Below are positions 51,200 through 61,374 of a stretch of 64,000 nt of DNA, piece after piece. Under the pieces are notes generated by a model that did not search any database, was not told where the DNA came from, and saw nothing but the letters and a program-made list of their open reading frames with translations. The translations under genes and the position numbers were made by a program. Each line of letters starts with the position of its first letter. Within the stretch, counting starts at the first letter, position 1. The stretch lies in the NCBI GenBank assembly GCA_025352145.1, contig JANXTY010000044.1, positions 1 to 64,000 of the forward strand, written 5' to 3'. The DNA is from Oxalobacteraceae bacterium. GTDB lineage: Bacteria > Pseudomonadota > Gammaproteobacteria > Burkholderiales > Burkholderiaceae_D.

Positions 51200-51792
51200 A
51201 ACCGCATTCCAGTCTCGACCTGCTCACCGAAGCCTTGCGCCGCCTTCCTGGGATTGGGCCAAAATCCGCGCAGCGCATGGCTTTCCACCTGTTACAGCAT
51301 GACCGTGAAGGCGCAGCATTGCTAGGCCGTGCGCTCTCCCAGGCAGTTGAAAAAATCCATCACTGTAGCCTGTGTAATACCTTCACCGAACATGCCATTT
51401 GCGATACCTGTCAGGACAGTGGCCGCGACATTGCGATGCTATGTGTGGTCGAAACACCCGCCGACCAACTGATGATCGAGCAGACACTCACATTCAGGGG
51501 CCTGTATTTCATCTTGATGGGCCGCTTGTCCCCGCTTGACGGCATCGGCCCCAAAGATATCCATCTCGAAAAACTGCTTACCCGCGCCACCGACGGGCAT
51601 GTGACAGAAGTAGTATTGGCCACTAACTTTACCAACGAAGGCGAAGCCACCGCGCACTATATCAGCGAGATGCTGAAAGTACGCGGTTTGAAAGTAAGCC
51701 GCCTCGCACGTGGTGTGCCGGTCGGTGGTGAGTTGGAGCATGTTGATGCAGGTACCATTGCGCGAGCGATGTTGGACCGGCATGCGACCTGA
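51196..51792 (+). CDS. recR: RecR, recombination mediator protein
   Basis: This 198-residue protein helps load RecA in the RecFOR pathway. It has an N-terminal helix-hairpin-helix ([20 protein letters not shown]), a zinc finger ([18 protein letters not shown]), a Toprim domain ([17 protein letters not shown]) and a C-terminal Walker-like region. It is translationally coupled to the gene before it. Confidence 0.97.
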   Translation: MKPHSSLDLLTEALRRLPGIGPKSAQRMAFHLLQHDREGAALLGRALSQAVEKIHHCSLCNTFTEHAICDTCQDSGRDIAMLCVVETPADQLMIEQTLTFRGLYFILMGRLSPLDGIGPKDIHLEKLLTRATDGHVTEVVLATNFTNEGEATAHYISEMLKVRGLKVSRLARGVPVGGELEHVDAGTIARAMLDRHAT

Positions 51793-51945
51793 TTCCAGTT
51801 GGCATTGCATATGACGCAAAACGAATACTATTCGCGCGATATTGAATTGATACGGATACGCCGAAATGACAGTAGATAATGTGCACCACAAAATTTTTAA
51901 TGCGAATTAAATTTATCTCACCCCACATCCAACGCCCCTGTTGAC

Positions 51946-53190
51946 ATGACCACAAACAAATCCCCAGGCCCATTAGCAGGCATCAAAGTCCTCGAACTCG
52001 GCACCCTGATCGCCGGCCCTTTCTGCTCGCGTATGCTGGCCGAATTCGACGCCGATGTCATCAAGATCGAAGCGCCCGACGGCGGTGACCCGATCCGTCA
52101 ATGGCGCGTGCTGAAAGACGGCACTTCGCTATGGTGGTCGGTGCAGGCACGCAATAAAAAAAGCATCACGCTCAACATGAAAGATCCGCGCGGCCAGGCC
52201 ATCGCCAAACAGCTCGCGTTGGAAGCCGACATCATCATTGAAAACTATCGCCCCGGTGTGCTCGAAAAATGGCACATCGGCTACGACCAGCTCAAAGCCG
52301 ACAACCCCGCCACCATCATGGTGCGCCTGTCCGGTTACGGCCAGACCGGCCCCATGAAAGACCTACCCGGCTTCGGTGCCATCGGCGAATCGATGGGCGG
52401 CCTGCGCTATGTTTCCGGCCATCCTGACCGACCGCCCATGCGCGTCGGCATTTCCATCGGCGACTCGGTAGCTGCTTTGCACGGCGTGATCGGTGCCATG
52501 ATGGCGCTGCGCCACCGCGACGTGACAGGCGGGCGCTGGAACGGCAAAAGCGGCGAGCAATGCCGCGCCGGGCAAGGCCAGATGGTCGATGTCGCACTCT
52601 ACGAATCGGTCTTCAATATGATGGAATCGCTGGTGCCGGAATTCGACTACGCCGGTGTCGTGCGCGAACGCACCGGCGGCGCCCTGCCCGGCATCGTGCC
52701 CTCGAATACTTACACCACCGCCGACGGTGAAAACATCGTCATCGCCGGCAACGGCGACGCCATCTTTAAACGCTTGATGCAAGCTATTGGACGCACCGAC
52801 ATGGCCAACGATCCGCAACTGGCACGCAACGACGGCCGCGTGCCCAGAACGTTGGAAATCGACGGCGCGATTCAAGCCTGGTGCGATACCCAAACCATCG
52901 CCGACGCGCTGGCGGGGCTGCAACAAGCCGATGTCCCCGTGAGTAAAATTTATTCGGTGCGCGACATGATGAGCGACCCGCAATTTTTAGCCCGCAATAT
53001 GTTTGAACAACATACGTTTGCCGATGGTTCGCCAGTGAAATTACCGGCTATTTCTCCCAAGATGTCGGAGACGCCGGGGGAGACGAAATGGCTGGGGCCA
53101 ACGCTGGGTCAGCACAATGAGGAAGTGTTGAAAGGGCTGGGGTATGACGAAGGGCAGATTGCCCAGTTGCGGAGTGAGAAGGTGATTTAG
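51946..53190 (+). CDS. CaiB/BaiF family CoA-transferase
   Basis: This 414-residue class III CoA-transferase moves CoA between carboxylic acids. It has the N-terminal GIKVLELGTLIAGPFCSRMLAE, then RLSGYGQTGPMKDLPGFGAIGE and the catalytic Asp region VGISIGDSVAALHGVIGAM. It has slightly higher GC than its neighbours. No enoyl-CoA or acyl-CoA genes are adjacent, so the substrate is unknown. Confidence 0.9.
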   Translation: MTTNKSPGPLAGIKVLELGTLIAGPFCSRMLAEFDADVIKIEAPDGGDPIRQWRVLKDGTSLWWSVQARNKKSITLNMKDPRGQAIAKQLALEADIIIENYRPGVLEKWHIGYDQLKADNPATIMVRLSGYGQTGPMKDLPGFGAIGESMGGLRYVSGHPDRPPMRVGISIGDSVAALHGVIGAMMALRHRDVTGGRWNGKSGEQCRAGQGQMVDVALYESVFNMMESLVPEFDYAGVVRERTGGALPGIVPSNTYTTADGENIVIAGNGDAIFKRLMQAIGRTDMANDPQLARNDGRVPRTLEIDGAIQAWCDTQTIADALAGLQQADVPVSKIYSVRDMMSDPQFLARNMFEQHTFADGSPVKLPAISPKMSETPGETKWLGPTLGQHNEEVLKGLGYDEGQIAQLRSEKVI

Positions 53191-53297
53191 TGCTGGGATG
53201 TTGGATTTGCCCCCATGTTTATACAATACGCTGTACTTGGCACCCTGTAATTTATACATACTCATGACTTTGCCCTTTTATCGACGAAAAGCAAGCA

Positions 53298-54602
53298 TCA
53301 AACCAATCCCTCAAACACCACCACCTCCACAGTCTCACCCGCACTCACATTTCCCTGTTCATGCTGCAACACCACGATGCAATTAGCTTCCGACATAGAC
53401 CGCAAAATCCCTGATCCCTGCGATCCGGTGATGCGTACCTGTAATTGTCCGGCTTCATCTTTACTTAAAATCCCGCGTTGATATTCGGTGCGGCCTGCCT
53501 TTTTTCGAATCGTTGTTTGTGAGATCGCGCGTACCAGCGGCAGTGGTGATTGTTCTGCGCCCATCATGCGCAGCAAGGCGTCGCGGGCGAAAAAATAGAA
53601 GGTGATCATCACGGCCACGGGGTTGCCAGGCAGGCCGAACAGGTAGGTACTTTTTCCGTTGGAGGCGATCTTGCCGAAGGCCAGAGGGCGGCCGGGGCGC
53701 ATGCCGATTTTCCAGAAACTGACGTCGCCCAGTTTTGCCATGATCTGTTTGGTGTAGTCGGCGGCGCCGACCGATACGCCGCCGGAGGTAATGATGGCGT
53801 CGGCATTTTCGCAGGCGTTGCAGAGTGCCGCTTCAAGCGAAGCCGGGTCATCTTGAACCACGCCCATGTCGATGATGTCGCAGCCGAGGCGGGTCAGCAT
53901 GCCGTAGAGGGTGTAGCGATTGCTGTCGTACACGCAGCCTTCGTCCAACGGTTCGCCGATGGAGCGCAGTTCGTCGCCGGTGGAGAAAAAAGCGACGCGC
54001 AGGCGGCGATGCACCGGGACTTCGCCGATGCCCAGCGATGCCAGCAGGCCGAGGTCGGCTGGACGCAGGATTTTTCCTTTGGACAGCGCCGGTTTTCCTG
54101 CGGTCAGGTCTTCGCCTTTGCAGCGGCGGTTGTCGCCTGCTTTGACGCTGCCTGCGGGGATGCTGATCGACGTATCGCTGGCTTGCTGAGTGAATTCTTG
54201 CGGGATGACGGTGTCGCAGCCAAGCGGCATCACGCCGCCGGTCATGATCTGCACGCATTCTCCGTGTGCCACTATGCCGTTGTAGGCACGACCTGCGTAG
54301 GCGGTGCCAATGATCCTGAACGTTAGGGATTCATCGGGCCGGAGGCTGTTTGAGGGGAAGGCATAACCATCCATTGCGGAATTGTCGTGAGCGGGGACAT
54401 CAATGGGAGAGATGATATCGATGGCTAACACTCTACCTAATGCTGAATGCAGTGAGATGTTTTCAGACGCAGTGATCGGTTGGATAAATTCGCGGATGAT
54501 TTGTTGCGCGTGAGCTACCGGAAGTGCATTGGGATCGTAAGCGGACAGGCAGCTGGCAACGTGGGATAAAGTGGGCTGAACTGTAGGGGACGTGTTATGC
54601 AT
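53298..54602 (-). CDS. moeA: MoeA, molybdopterin molybdenumtransferase
   Basis: This 434-residue enzyme inserts molybdate into adenylated molybdopterin. It shows ALGRVLAIDIISPIDVPAHDNSAMDGYAF, MTGGVMPLGCDTVIPQE, YDSNRYTLYGML, ITSGGVSVGAADYTK and GLPGNPVAVMITFY. I chose ATG 54602, which overlaps the mobA stop (ATGCATAA), over the longer frame from 54623. Confidence 0.95.
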   Translation of the reverse strand: MHNTSPTVQPTLSHVASCLSAYDPNALPVAHAQQIIREFIQPITASENISLHSALGRVLAIDIISPIDVPAHDNSAMDGYAFPSNSLRPDESLTFRIIGTAYAGRAYNGIVAHGECVQIMTGGVMPLGCDTVIPQEFTQQASDTSISIPAGSVKAGDNRRCKGEDLTAGKPALSKGKILRPADLGLLASLGIGEVPVHRRLRVAFFSTGDELRSIGEPLDEGCVYDSNRYTLYGMLTRLGCDIIDMGVVQDDPASLEAALCNACENADAIITSGGVSVGAADYTKQIMAKLGDVSFWKIGMRPGRPLAFGKIASNGKSTYLFGLPGNPVAVMITFYFFARDALLRMMGAEQSPLPLVRAISQTTIRKKAGRTEYQRGILSKDEAGQLQVRITGSQGSGILRSMSEANCIVVLQHEQGNVSAGETVEVVVFEGLV

Positions 54603-55191
54603 TTTCAAATTTTTCCAGATCATCTAAAGTGTTGATATTGCGAAATGCACGCTCATCTGAAAAAAACACTTCTACCGTTTTCAGGGCTCCAAACCAGGCA
54701 TCCACCTTGCGCCCGCCACTTTGAAGATAGGCGGTCAGAGGGGGTAATAAGGTGGCTTTGAACAGGCAAAACACGGGATGTATTTGTTGCGCATTATTCT
54801 CCCCGGTGACGGCCACTGCGAGCTCGGTGTCGTTGTTCTGCAAAGCCATACTCAAACGCGCTACTAAATCAGTCGGAAGGAAGGGGGAGTCGCAAGGTGC
54901 GGTCACCAGATACGGGGTAGTGCAATGAAGTAATCCAGCCTGCATGCCTGCGAGCGGCCCCGCAAATCCGCTTAGTGCATCCGGCCAAACCGGTACGCCA
55001 AAACTTTCATAGGTTGCCTGATTTTGATTGGCATTGATGAGTACTTGACTTACTTGTGGCGAGAGTCTGTTCAAGACGTGCGAGACCATTGGTGTGCCGC
55101 GAAAATCTTGCAGACCTTTATCTATGTTGCCCATGCGGGAACCGCGACCACCTGCCAAAATAAGGCCCGTAATATTTTTTTTGTCGATCAT
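54595..55191 (-). CDS. mobA: MobA, molybdenum cofactor guanylyltransferase
   Basis: This 198-residue nucleotidyltransferase makes the guanine dinucleotide form of the cofactor. The GTP-binding motif LILAGGRGSRMGNIDKGL is at the N-terminus, followed by WPDALSGFAGPLAGM and VTAPCDSPFLP. It sits between moaA and moeA in one operon. Confidence 0.95.
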   Translation of the reverse strand: MIDKKNITGLILAGGRGSRMGNIDKGLQDFRGTPMVSHVLNRLSPQVSQVLINANQNQATYESFGVPVWPDALSGFAGPLAGMQAGLLHCTTPYLVTAPCDSPFLPTDLVARLSMALQNNDTELAVAVTGENNAQQIHPVFCLFKATLLPPLTAYLQSGGRKVDAWFGALKTVEVFFSDERAFRNINTLDDLEKFENA

Positions 55192-55226
55192 TTGGATTGC
55201 TTTCGTTGCTGCTTATCAAGTTGAGG

Positions 55227-56333
55227 CTATCCGCCAATATAGGACATTTCTACTTTCTTTTTATCCTGCTGTATATTGGCTGTATCAGCTGTACGCAGTA
55301 CAGAATAACGATCCGTACGCGCACGCCACAGATGGGCGATAGCAGTGGAGATTTCTGCATCGGAGCGACCATCGCGCATCAAGGCACGCAGGTCATATCC
55401 GCTGGTGGCAAACAGGCAGGTGTAGAGTTTTCCTTCAGTGGACAATCGGATGCGTGTGCAATCGTGGCAGAAGGCTTGGGTCACGCTGGAGATGACGCCG
55501 ATTTCGCCGCTGCCGTCTTGGTAGCGCCAGCGGCCAGCGGTTTCACCACTATAGTTGGCCTGCACAGCTTCGATCGGTAGATGTGCGTTGATGCGCTGTA
55601 TGACTTCGTAGGACGTGATGACTTCGTCCATCTTCCAGCCATTCGATGCACCGACATCCATGTATTCGATAAAGCGCAGGATGAAAGGTGTGTCTTTAAA
55701 GTGGTACGCCATCGGGACGATTTCCTGATCGTTCATGCCGCCTTTGACGACCATATTAATTTTGATCGGGCCGAGACCTACCTGATGCGCCACATCGATG
55801 CCTTGCAATACGTCAGACACGGGAAAAGCGACATCGTTCATCTGTTTGAAAATGGCATCATCGAGAGCATCGAGCGAAACGGTGATGCGTTTCAAGCCCG
55901 CATCTTTTAATGCACGTGCTTTTTTTGCCAGCAAGGCCCCGTTGGTAGTGAGCGCCACATCGAGATCGCGCCCACTGATGGTTTGAATGACGCTTAACAT
56001 GGCGATCAACTTCTCGATATTTTTTCGTAATAGAGGCTCACCGCCGGTTAGACGAATTTTTTCAACGCCGTGTGCGACAAACAGTTTAGCTATGCGGGTG
56101 ATTTCCTCAAATGACAACAAAGATGTTTGCGGCAGGAAGGCGTAGCCCTTGTCGAATACGGCTTTCGGCATGCAATACACACAGCGAAAATTACAGCGAT
56201 CCGTAACGGAAATACGCAGGTCGCGTAATGGGCGGTTCATTGTATCGGTGACCAAACCTGCGGGGGACTCCAAGATAGGTGGAATTGCTTGCAAGTTGCG
56301 TTGATCAATAATGGAAATGACTTTTTCTGTCAT
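55227..56333 (-). CDS. moaA: MoaA, GTP 3',8-cyclase
   Basis: This 368-residue radical-SAM enzyme performs the first step of molybdenum cofactor biosynthesis. It has the SAM cluster motif [24 protein letters not shown], and the C-terminal cluster ligands in [21 protein letters not shown]. The normal C-terminal GG motif is present (SYIGG). ATG 56333 is preferred over a TTG at 56357. It is first in moaA-mobA-moeA. Confidence 0.95.
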   Translation of the reverse strand: MTEKVISIIDQRNLQAIPPILESPAGLVTDTMNRPLRDLRISVTDRCNFRCVYCMPKAVFDKGYAFLPQTSLLSFEEITRIAKLFVAHGVEKIRLTGGEPLLRKNIEKLIAMLSVIQTISGRDLDVALTTNGALLAKKARALKDAGLKRITVSLDALDDAIFKQMNDVAFPVSDVLQGIDVAHQVGLGPIKINMVVKGGMNDQEIVPMAYHFKDTPFILRFIEYMDVGASNGWKMDEVITSYEVIQRINAHLPIEAVQANYSGETAGRWRYQDGSGEIGVISSVTQAFCHDCTRIRLSTEGKLYTCLFATSGYDLRALMRDGRSDAEISTAIAHLWRARTDRYSVLRTADTANIQQDKKKVEMSYIGG

Positions 56334-56413
56334 GGTGTTTGTGTACGGTAGATTCAATGCGGTTAGGTCTGATTACATGGGAGGCTATGTGAGGTGGTCA
56401 ACTTCTATGCGAC

Positions 56414-57766
56414 CTATCCCATTGGGTGCAGATACGATAGCACGAGGCCTAGCACGGCGCAGATGCCGATCAATTGGATTGTGCCGACCTTGTAACGGAA
56501 TACGGCGATGCACGCAGCCAGCATGATGCTCATTGCAACAAAATCCCAATGCGGGGTCGGCGTGGAAATTTGAAAAACATGTTGCGCAAAGAAGAGGGCC
56601 AGACTGACGATCACACCCACTACCGCGGCTGAAATCGCGGTCAGGGGTGCTGTCATTTTGATGTTGTTGCGGGTTGATTCAACCAGCGGGCCACCTGCCA
56701 AAATAAATACAAACGAGGGTAAAAAAGTGAAGAAGGTAGCGACGCTCGCGCCGATTGCACCCGCCAAAAATAAACTTCCCCCACCGAACAACGCTTTGCT
56801 CCAGCCGCCGATAAAGCCGACAAAGGCGACGATCATAATCAATGGCCCGGGCGTGGTTTCACCTAGCGCCAAGCCATCGATCATTTGGCTTGCGCTGACC
56901 CAATGGTAAGTTTCAACCCCACCTTGGTAGACATAAGGCAGTACCGCATAAGCCCCTCCAAAGGTGAGCAAAGCCGCTTTGGTAAAGAACCAGCCCATCT
57001 GTGTTAATGGATTATTCACACCGAACAGTGCGGCAATGAGCAGCCAGACGGCCAGTCCCATACTACTTCCTAATAACGTGATGCTCGTCAATCTTCTCCA
57101 CGAGAAACGTGCGTGTTCTGGTGTTGGGGTGTCGTCGTCGATGAGAGCTGCGCCATAAGATTTTTTTGACGCTGCATGGGCGTCACCGATCTGAAATTTG
57201 TTTGGTTGCACAAAACCACCGATTAATCCCAAAGTCGCTGCAATGAGGACGATCAAAGGAAACGGCGCATGAAAAGCGACTATCGCAACCAATGCACCAA
57301 GCGCGATACCAATCAACCAGCTATTTTTGAGTGTTCTCGATCCGATACGCCAAGCAGCGGCTAGTACGATGGCGACTACCGCTGGTTTGATGCCATAGAG
57401 CACTCCAACTACGATGGGCAGATTACCGTAAGCGATGTAAATCCATGTCAGGCTGATCAGAATCGCCAGTGAGGGAAGGACGAATAGAATGCCTGCGGTG
57501 ATACCCCCGATAGTGCGATGCATTAACCAGCCAATATATATGGCAAGTTGAGTCGCCTCAGGACCGGGCAGTACCATGCAATAGTTAAGCGCGTGCAAAA
57601 AGCGTTGCTCTGAAATCCAGCGTCGCTTTTCTACCAGTTCGGTATGCATCAGGGCGATTTGTCCTGCAGGGCCACCGAAGCTAATGAAACCGAGTTTCAA
57701 CCAGTACCAGATTGCCTCCCGGAAGCGCACCGTAGGGGGAGGCTGATTGTTTGGCATTGCGCTCAT
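56414..57766 (-). CDS. chrA: ChrA-type chromate transporter
   Basis: This 450-residue membrane protein is made of two CHR domains with about ten to twelve membrane segments. The first domain has KLGFISFGGPAGQIALMHTE and LPGPEATQLAIYIGW. The second has KAALLTFGGAYAVLPYVYQG and GLALGETTPGPLIMI. Family members export chromate, giving resistance. It lies upstream of moaA on the same strand, but without close coupling. Confidence 0.92.
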   Translation of the reverse strand: MSAMPNNQPPPTVRFREAIWYWLKLGFISFGGPAGQIALMHTELVEKRRWISEQRFLHALNYCMVLPGPEATQLAIYIGWLMHRTIGGITAGILFVLPSLAILISLTWIYIAYGNLPIVVGVLYGIKPAVVAIVLAAAWRIGSRTLKNSWLIGIALGALVAIVAFHAPFPLIVLIAATLGLIGGFVQPNKFQIGDAHAASKKSYGAALIDDDTPTPEHARFSWRRLTSITLLGSSMGLAVWLLIAALFGVNNPLTQMGWFFTKAALLTFGGAYAVLPYVYQGGVETYHWVSASQMIDGLALGETTPGPLIMIVAFVGFIGGWSKALFGGGSLFLAGAIGASVATFFTFLPSFVFILAGGPLVESTRNNIKMTAPLTAISAAVVGVIVSLALFFAQHVFQISTPTPHWDFVAMSIMLAACIAVFRYKVGTIQLIGICAVLGLVLSYLHPMG

Positions 57767-57840
57767 GATGTTGATAATTGTGTTGGAAATATTTTATTGT
57801 AGATGCAGATGGTCTCCAATATCAATCTGATTAACCCAAT

Positions 57841-57872
57841 AAAAAAGGAGAGCTTTCGCTCCCCTTTTTTTA
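57841..57872 (-). terminator. terminator after rne
   Basis: AAAAAAGGAGAGC and GCTCCCCTTTTTT pair around a TTTC loop with one mismatch, with A-runs and T-runs on both sides, so it can stop transcripts from either direction. It lies about 40 bp after the rne stop. Confidence 0.85.
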
Positions 57873-57912
57873 TTGGTAAGACTAGGCCCTCGTTTTACTG
57901 AGAAGGATAGAT

Positions 57913-60795
57913 TTACCCACGAGTGGTATCGACCTGAATCAAAGGCTCGTCTATTTGCGGTGGGAACGATTTTCTTTGGCGCGGCACTCGTGCCGGAGTC
58001 ACCATGGCCGCTGCCGCTTCGCGGGCTGCACGCAGCTTTTCTGGATCTGTTCCCGCAAGCACTAAACCAGCGGAGCCGAGTAACTCACTCAAATCCTCCA
58101 CCTTCATCGGTGCTGGTTCAGCCAAGGCAAGCACTTGCTGAACTTGCTGGCTTGGCGTTACAACAGGAGCTGGAATCGGTGCAATTGCTGGTGCCGGAGC
58201 AAGGACGATTTCAGCGTTTGGCATGGTGGTTCCAGCGACGACTTCTTGCGCAACAACTGACGTTGGCTCGAGCACCGTCGATGCCGCAGCAACTGGTTGG
58301 GCAAGGACGGCCGGTACGGTTATCGTAACTTCATTTTCTGCGGGCGATGGTGCAGCCATATGCCCTGGTGTTTCGTCGTGGGACACAACTACATGCAAAG
58401 GCGTGCGCGCACCAATTTCTGCTTGCGATGCAGCCTCCACTTGCTTTGCCTCCCCCGCTGGTGCGGTAACAGCGAGGCTAAAATCAGTGCCAGAATCAGC
58501 GCCAGCCGCCTCTTCGTTGATCGACATTACTTCGTGTTTACTACCGCCGTTTTCGTTTCCTTCCACACCTTCGCGATCACGACGATTGCGGTTACGACCA
58601 CCACGGCGGCGGCGGCGGCGCGGTTCGTCGTCCCTTGTTTCGGAGTCGGCTTGAGGCTCATGGTGACCTGCTGTTGGCAGATCGTCTCTTGACGTAGCGA
58701 TTTGTGCCGACGCCACATTGTCCGTCGCAGGGCCGCCATTGGCATGCTGCACGCCATTCTTTAGCAATTCATCGCTTGCTTTGATACCAGCACTAGCAAT
58801 TTCTTTATTTTCTTCGCGCACACGCGGTGGACGCTGGTTACGGCCGTTTTCGGTCGTATCACGTGGTGGGCGCGGCTGTCTTGGCGGGCGTTGAGGTTTG
58901 TTTTCCGATGCTTCTGCCAATGTTGGCGGAGTTGCAGTTTCTTGCAACGCAGGGCGCCCGGTTTCTCGATCACGCCCGTTACGGCCACCACGGTTACGAC
59001 CACGCGGACTACGACCATTGCGATCCCCGCTATGTTGAGATTTCGTGTCTTTTGATGTTACGGGTGCCGTAACTGAGGCGACAGGTTTCTGGCGGAAAAA
59101 TCCGAAAATTTTACTGAGGAAGCCATTTCCCGATGCTAGTAAGGCGGGCTTAGCAGGTTCAACGGGCTTGCGCTCAACCAAAGGTGCTGGTTGATCCGGG
59201 GTGATACTTTTCACCATGGCCTCTTGACGTGGTTTAATTTCTTCCTTGTGGCGTTGGCTGTAACCGATATCGGTTTCTGCTGTTTCAGCCATCGTATAGC
59301 TCGCGTGTGTTTCTTCAAGACGGGGATCGTCATGCTTGATACGCTCAAGTTTGTAATGCGGCGTTTCAAGATGCTTGTTCGGAATCAGGATAATGGTGAC
59401 GCGATGGCGAGTCTCAATTTTCAGGACTTCACCGCGTTTTTCATTCAACAAAAATGCCGCAACATCGACCGGCACCTGCACATGAATCGTGGCCGAGTTT
59501 TCTTTCATCGCCTCTTCCTGGATGATGCGCAGGACTTGTAAAGCAGAGGATTCAGTATCCCGGATGTGACCGGTTCCGCTACAGCGTGGGCAAGTTACAT
59601 GACTGCCTTCCGATAGGGAGGGACGCAGGCGTTGACGTGACAGCTCCATCAAGCCGAAACGTGAAATCTTACCCATCTGAACGCGCGCTCGATCGTAATG
59701 TAAAGCATCTTTCAGACGTGTTTCGACTTCACGCTGGTTCTTGGCCACTTCCATGTCAATGAAGTCGATAACGATCAAGCCACCTAAATCGCGCAAACGC
59801 AATTGACGTGCTACTTCGTCCGCTGCTTCGCAGTTGGTATTGAAAGCGGTTGTTTCAATGTCGGCACCACGTGTTGCGCGGGCCGAGTTGACGTCCACCG
59901 ACACCAGTGCTTCAGTATGGTCGATAACAATCGCACCGCCCGATGGCAAGGGCACGGTACGCGAATATGCCGTTTCAATCTGATGTTCAATCTGAAAGCG
60001 CGAAAATAAGGGGACATCGTCGCTGTAGCGTTTGACCCGATGCACCATATCCGGCATAACGTGGCTCATGAACTGATGCGCTTGTTCATAGATGTCGTCC
60101 GTGTCGATCAAAATCTCGCCGATATCGGGTTGGAAATAATCGCGGATGGCGCGAATGACGAGGGAAGATTCCTGATAAATAAGGAATGCACCTGCCGATG
60201 ATTTACCTGCCCCTTCAATCGCACGCCAGAGCTGCATGAGATAGTTTAAATCCCACTGTAGTTCATCAACATTGCGACCGATGCCGGCAGTGCGGGCAAT
60301 CACTGACATGCCGCCGGGCAGGTCAAGTTGATCCATCGTTTCACGCAGTTCTTGACGTTCTTCACCTTCCACCCGGCGAGAAACACCACCGCCGCGCGGA
60401 TTGTTCGGCATCAATACCAGGTAGCGACCCGCTAAAGAAACGAAGGAAGTGAGCGCAGCCCCTTTATTGCCGCGTTCTTCTTTTTCGACCTGGACCATAA
60501 TTTCCTGGCCTTCGCGGAGCGCTTCCTTGATGGAAGCATTGCGAACATCGACACCTTCTTTAAAGTAAGTGCGGGCAACTTCTTTAAAAGGCAAAAAGCC
60601 GTGGCGTTCTTCCCCGTAATTGACGAAGCATGCTTCGAGCGATGGTTCGATGCGAGTAATCACCCCTTTGTAAATATTGGACTTGCGCTGCTCACGTCCC
60701 GTAGTTTCTATATCGATGTCAATCAGTTTTTGCCCATTGACGATCGCTACGCGCAATTCTTCTTGCTGCGTAGCATTAAACAACATGCGTTTCAT
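57913..60795 (-). CDS. rne: RNase E
   Basis: This 960-residue endoribonuclease is the core of the RNA degradosome. It starts MKRMLFNATQQEELRVAIV, has an S1 domain (about 35-120), catalytic metal-binding Asp residues in VSVDVNSAR and VIDFIDM, and the zinc-link CPRCSGTGH near residue 400. The C-terminal half is disordered, Arg- and Pro-rich (RNRGGRNGRDR, RRRRRRGGRNRNRR), the usual scaffold region. The frame is open to 60918, but ATG 60795 has a GGAG site seven bases away. Expression is likely autoregulated through the long 5' leader. Confidence 0.96.
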   Translation of the reverse strand: MKRMLFNATQQEELRVAIVNGQKLIDIDIETTGREQRKSNIYKGVITRIEPSLEACFVNYGEERHGFLPFKEVARTYFKEGVDVRNASIKEALREGQEIMVQVEKEERGNKGAALTSFVSLAGRYLVLMPNNPRGGGVSRRVEGEERQELRETMDQLDLPGGMSVIARTAGIGRNVDELQWDLNYLMQLWRAIEGAGKSSAGAFLIYQESSLVIRAIRDYFQPDIGEILIDTDDIYEQAHQFMSHVMPDMVHRVKRYSDDVPLFSRFQIEHQIETAYSRTVPLPSGGAIVIDHTEALVSVDVNSARATRGADIETTAFNTNCEAADEVARQLRLRDLGGLIVIDFIDMEVAKNQREVETRLKDALHYDRARVQMGKISRFGLMELSRQRLRPSLSEGSHVTCPRCSGTGHIRDTESSALQVLRIIQEEAMKENSATIHVQVPVDVAAFLLNEKRGEVLKIETRHRVTIILIPNKHLETPHYKLERIKHDDPRLEETHASYTMAETAETDIGYSQRHKEEIKPRQEAMVKSITPDQPAPLVERKPVEPAKPALLASGNGFLSKIFGFFRQKPVASVTAPVTSKDTKSQHSGDRNGRSPRGRNRGGRNGRDRETGRPALQETATPPTLAEASENKPQRPPRQPRPPRDTTENGRNQRPPRVREENKEIASAGIKASDELLKNGVQHANGGPATDNVASAQIATSRDDLPTAGHHEPQADSETRDDEPRRRRRRGGRNRNRRDREGVEGNENGGSKHEVMSINEEAAGADSGTDFSLAVTAPAGEAKQVEAASQAEIGARTPLHVVVSHDETPGHMAAPSPAENEVTITVPAVLAQPVAAASTVLEPTSVVAQEVVAGTTMPNAEIVLAPAPAIAPIPAPVVTPSQQVQQVLALAEPAPMKVEDLSELLGSAGLVLAGTDPEKLRAAREAAAAMVTPARVPRQRKSFPPQIDEPLIQVDTTRG

Positions 60796-61374
60796 TTTTT
60801 TACTCCGTGCCTTGATGGCATTTTTAGTGCCGCTTTTTGGAAGGGGCGGCAACAGTACAGGGATGTACGCGCGGTCGGAGTGTTTGAGGGAGAATTGCCT
60901 TGGTGTGCAACGAAGCAACGCGGATACGGTGCGGTTACAACGGGCGCAGATGACGTTTGTCAGATGCCGAGTGCATGTTTTACCTTCAACGTGTCTACAT
61001 GCAGCTTAGCAATTTAAGCGTAGAGTACACACGGGTGGTAAGCATTGATGCAGAGCTGGCCGCTGTAATACGACGCAACAGGCTCAGCCACACGACACAT
61101 ATTTCAACACCATCCAACCAACGAGCTCACCCCTACTCAGGCTTGCTCGTCAGATTTATCCTTACAATTCAAACAGTCTTGTCCAACATCCTTGCGCGCT
61201 ATCCGATTACAACAACGGTGCAACCTTGACTCGCACAGGATGAGTACGTACACATCATTTCCATTAAATTTGCAAATTGGCGAGGCTGATGGAGACGCCC
61301 CTGTGTAAAATGGTCTTTTTTTCTTACACTTGCTGCGTTTTTATAATCCACAGCGAAACAATTATATATTCAAA
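60796..61374. other. divergent region with the rne 5' leader and rluC promoter
   Basis: This 579-bp gap separates rne from rluC. Long leaders that fold and are cut by RNase E itself are known for rne in other bacteria; the length here fits, though I did not identify a specific fold. A TAAAAT-like -10 for rluC lies near 61303. I see no gene. Confidence 0.5.
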
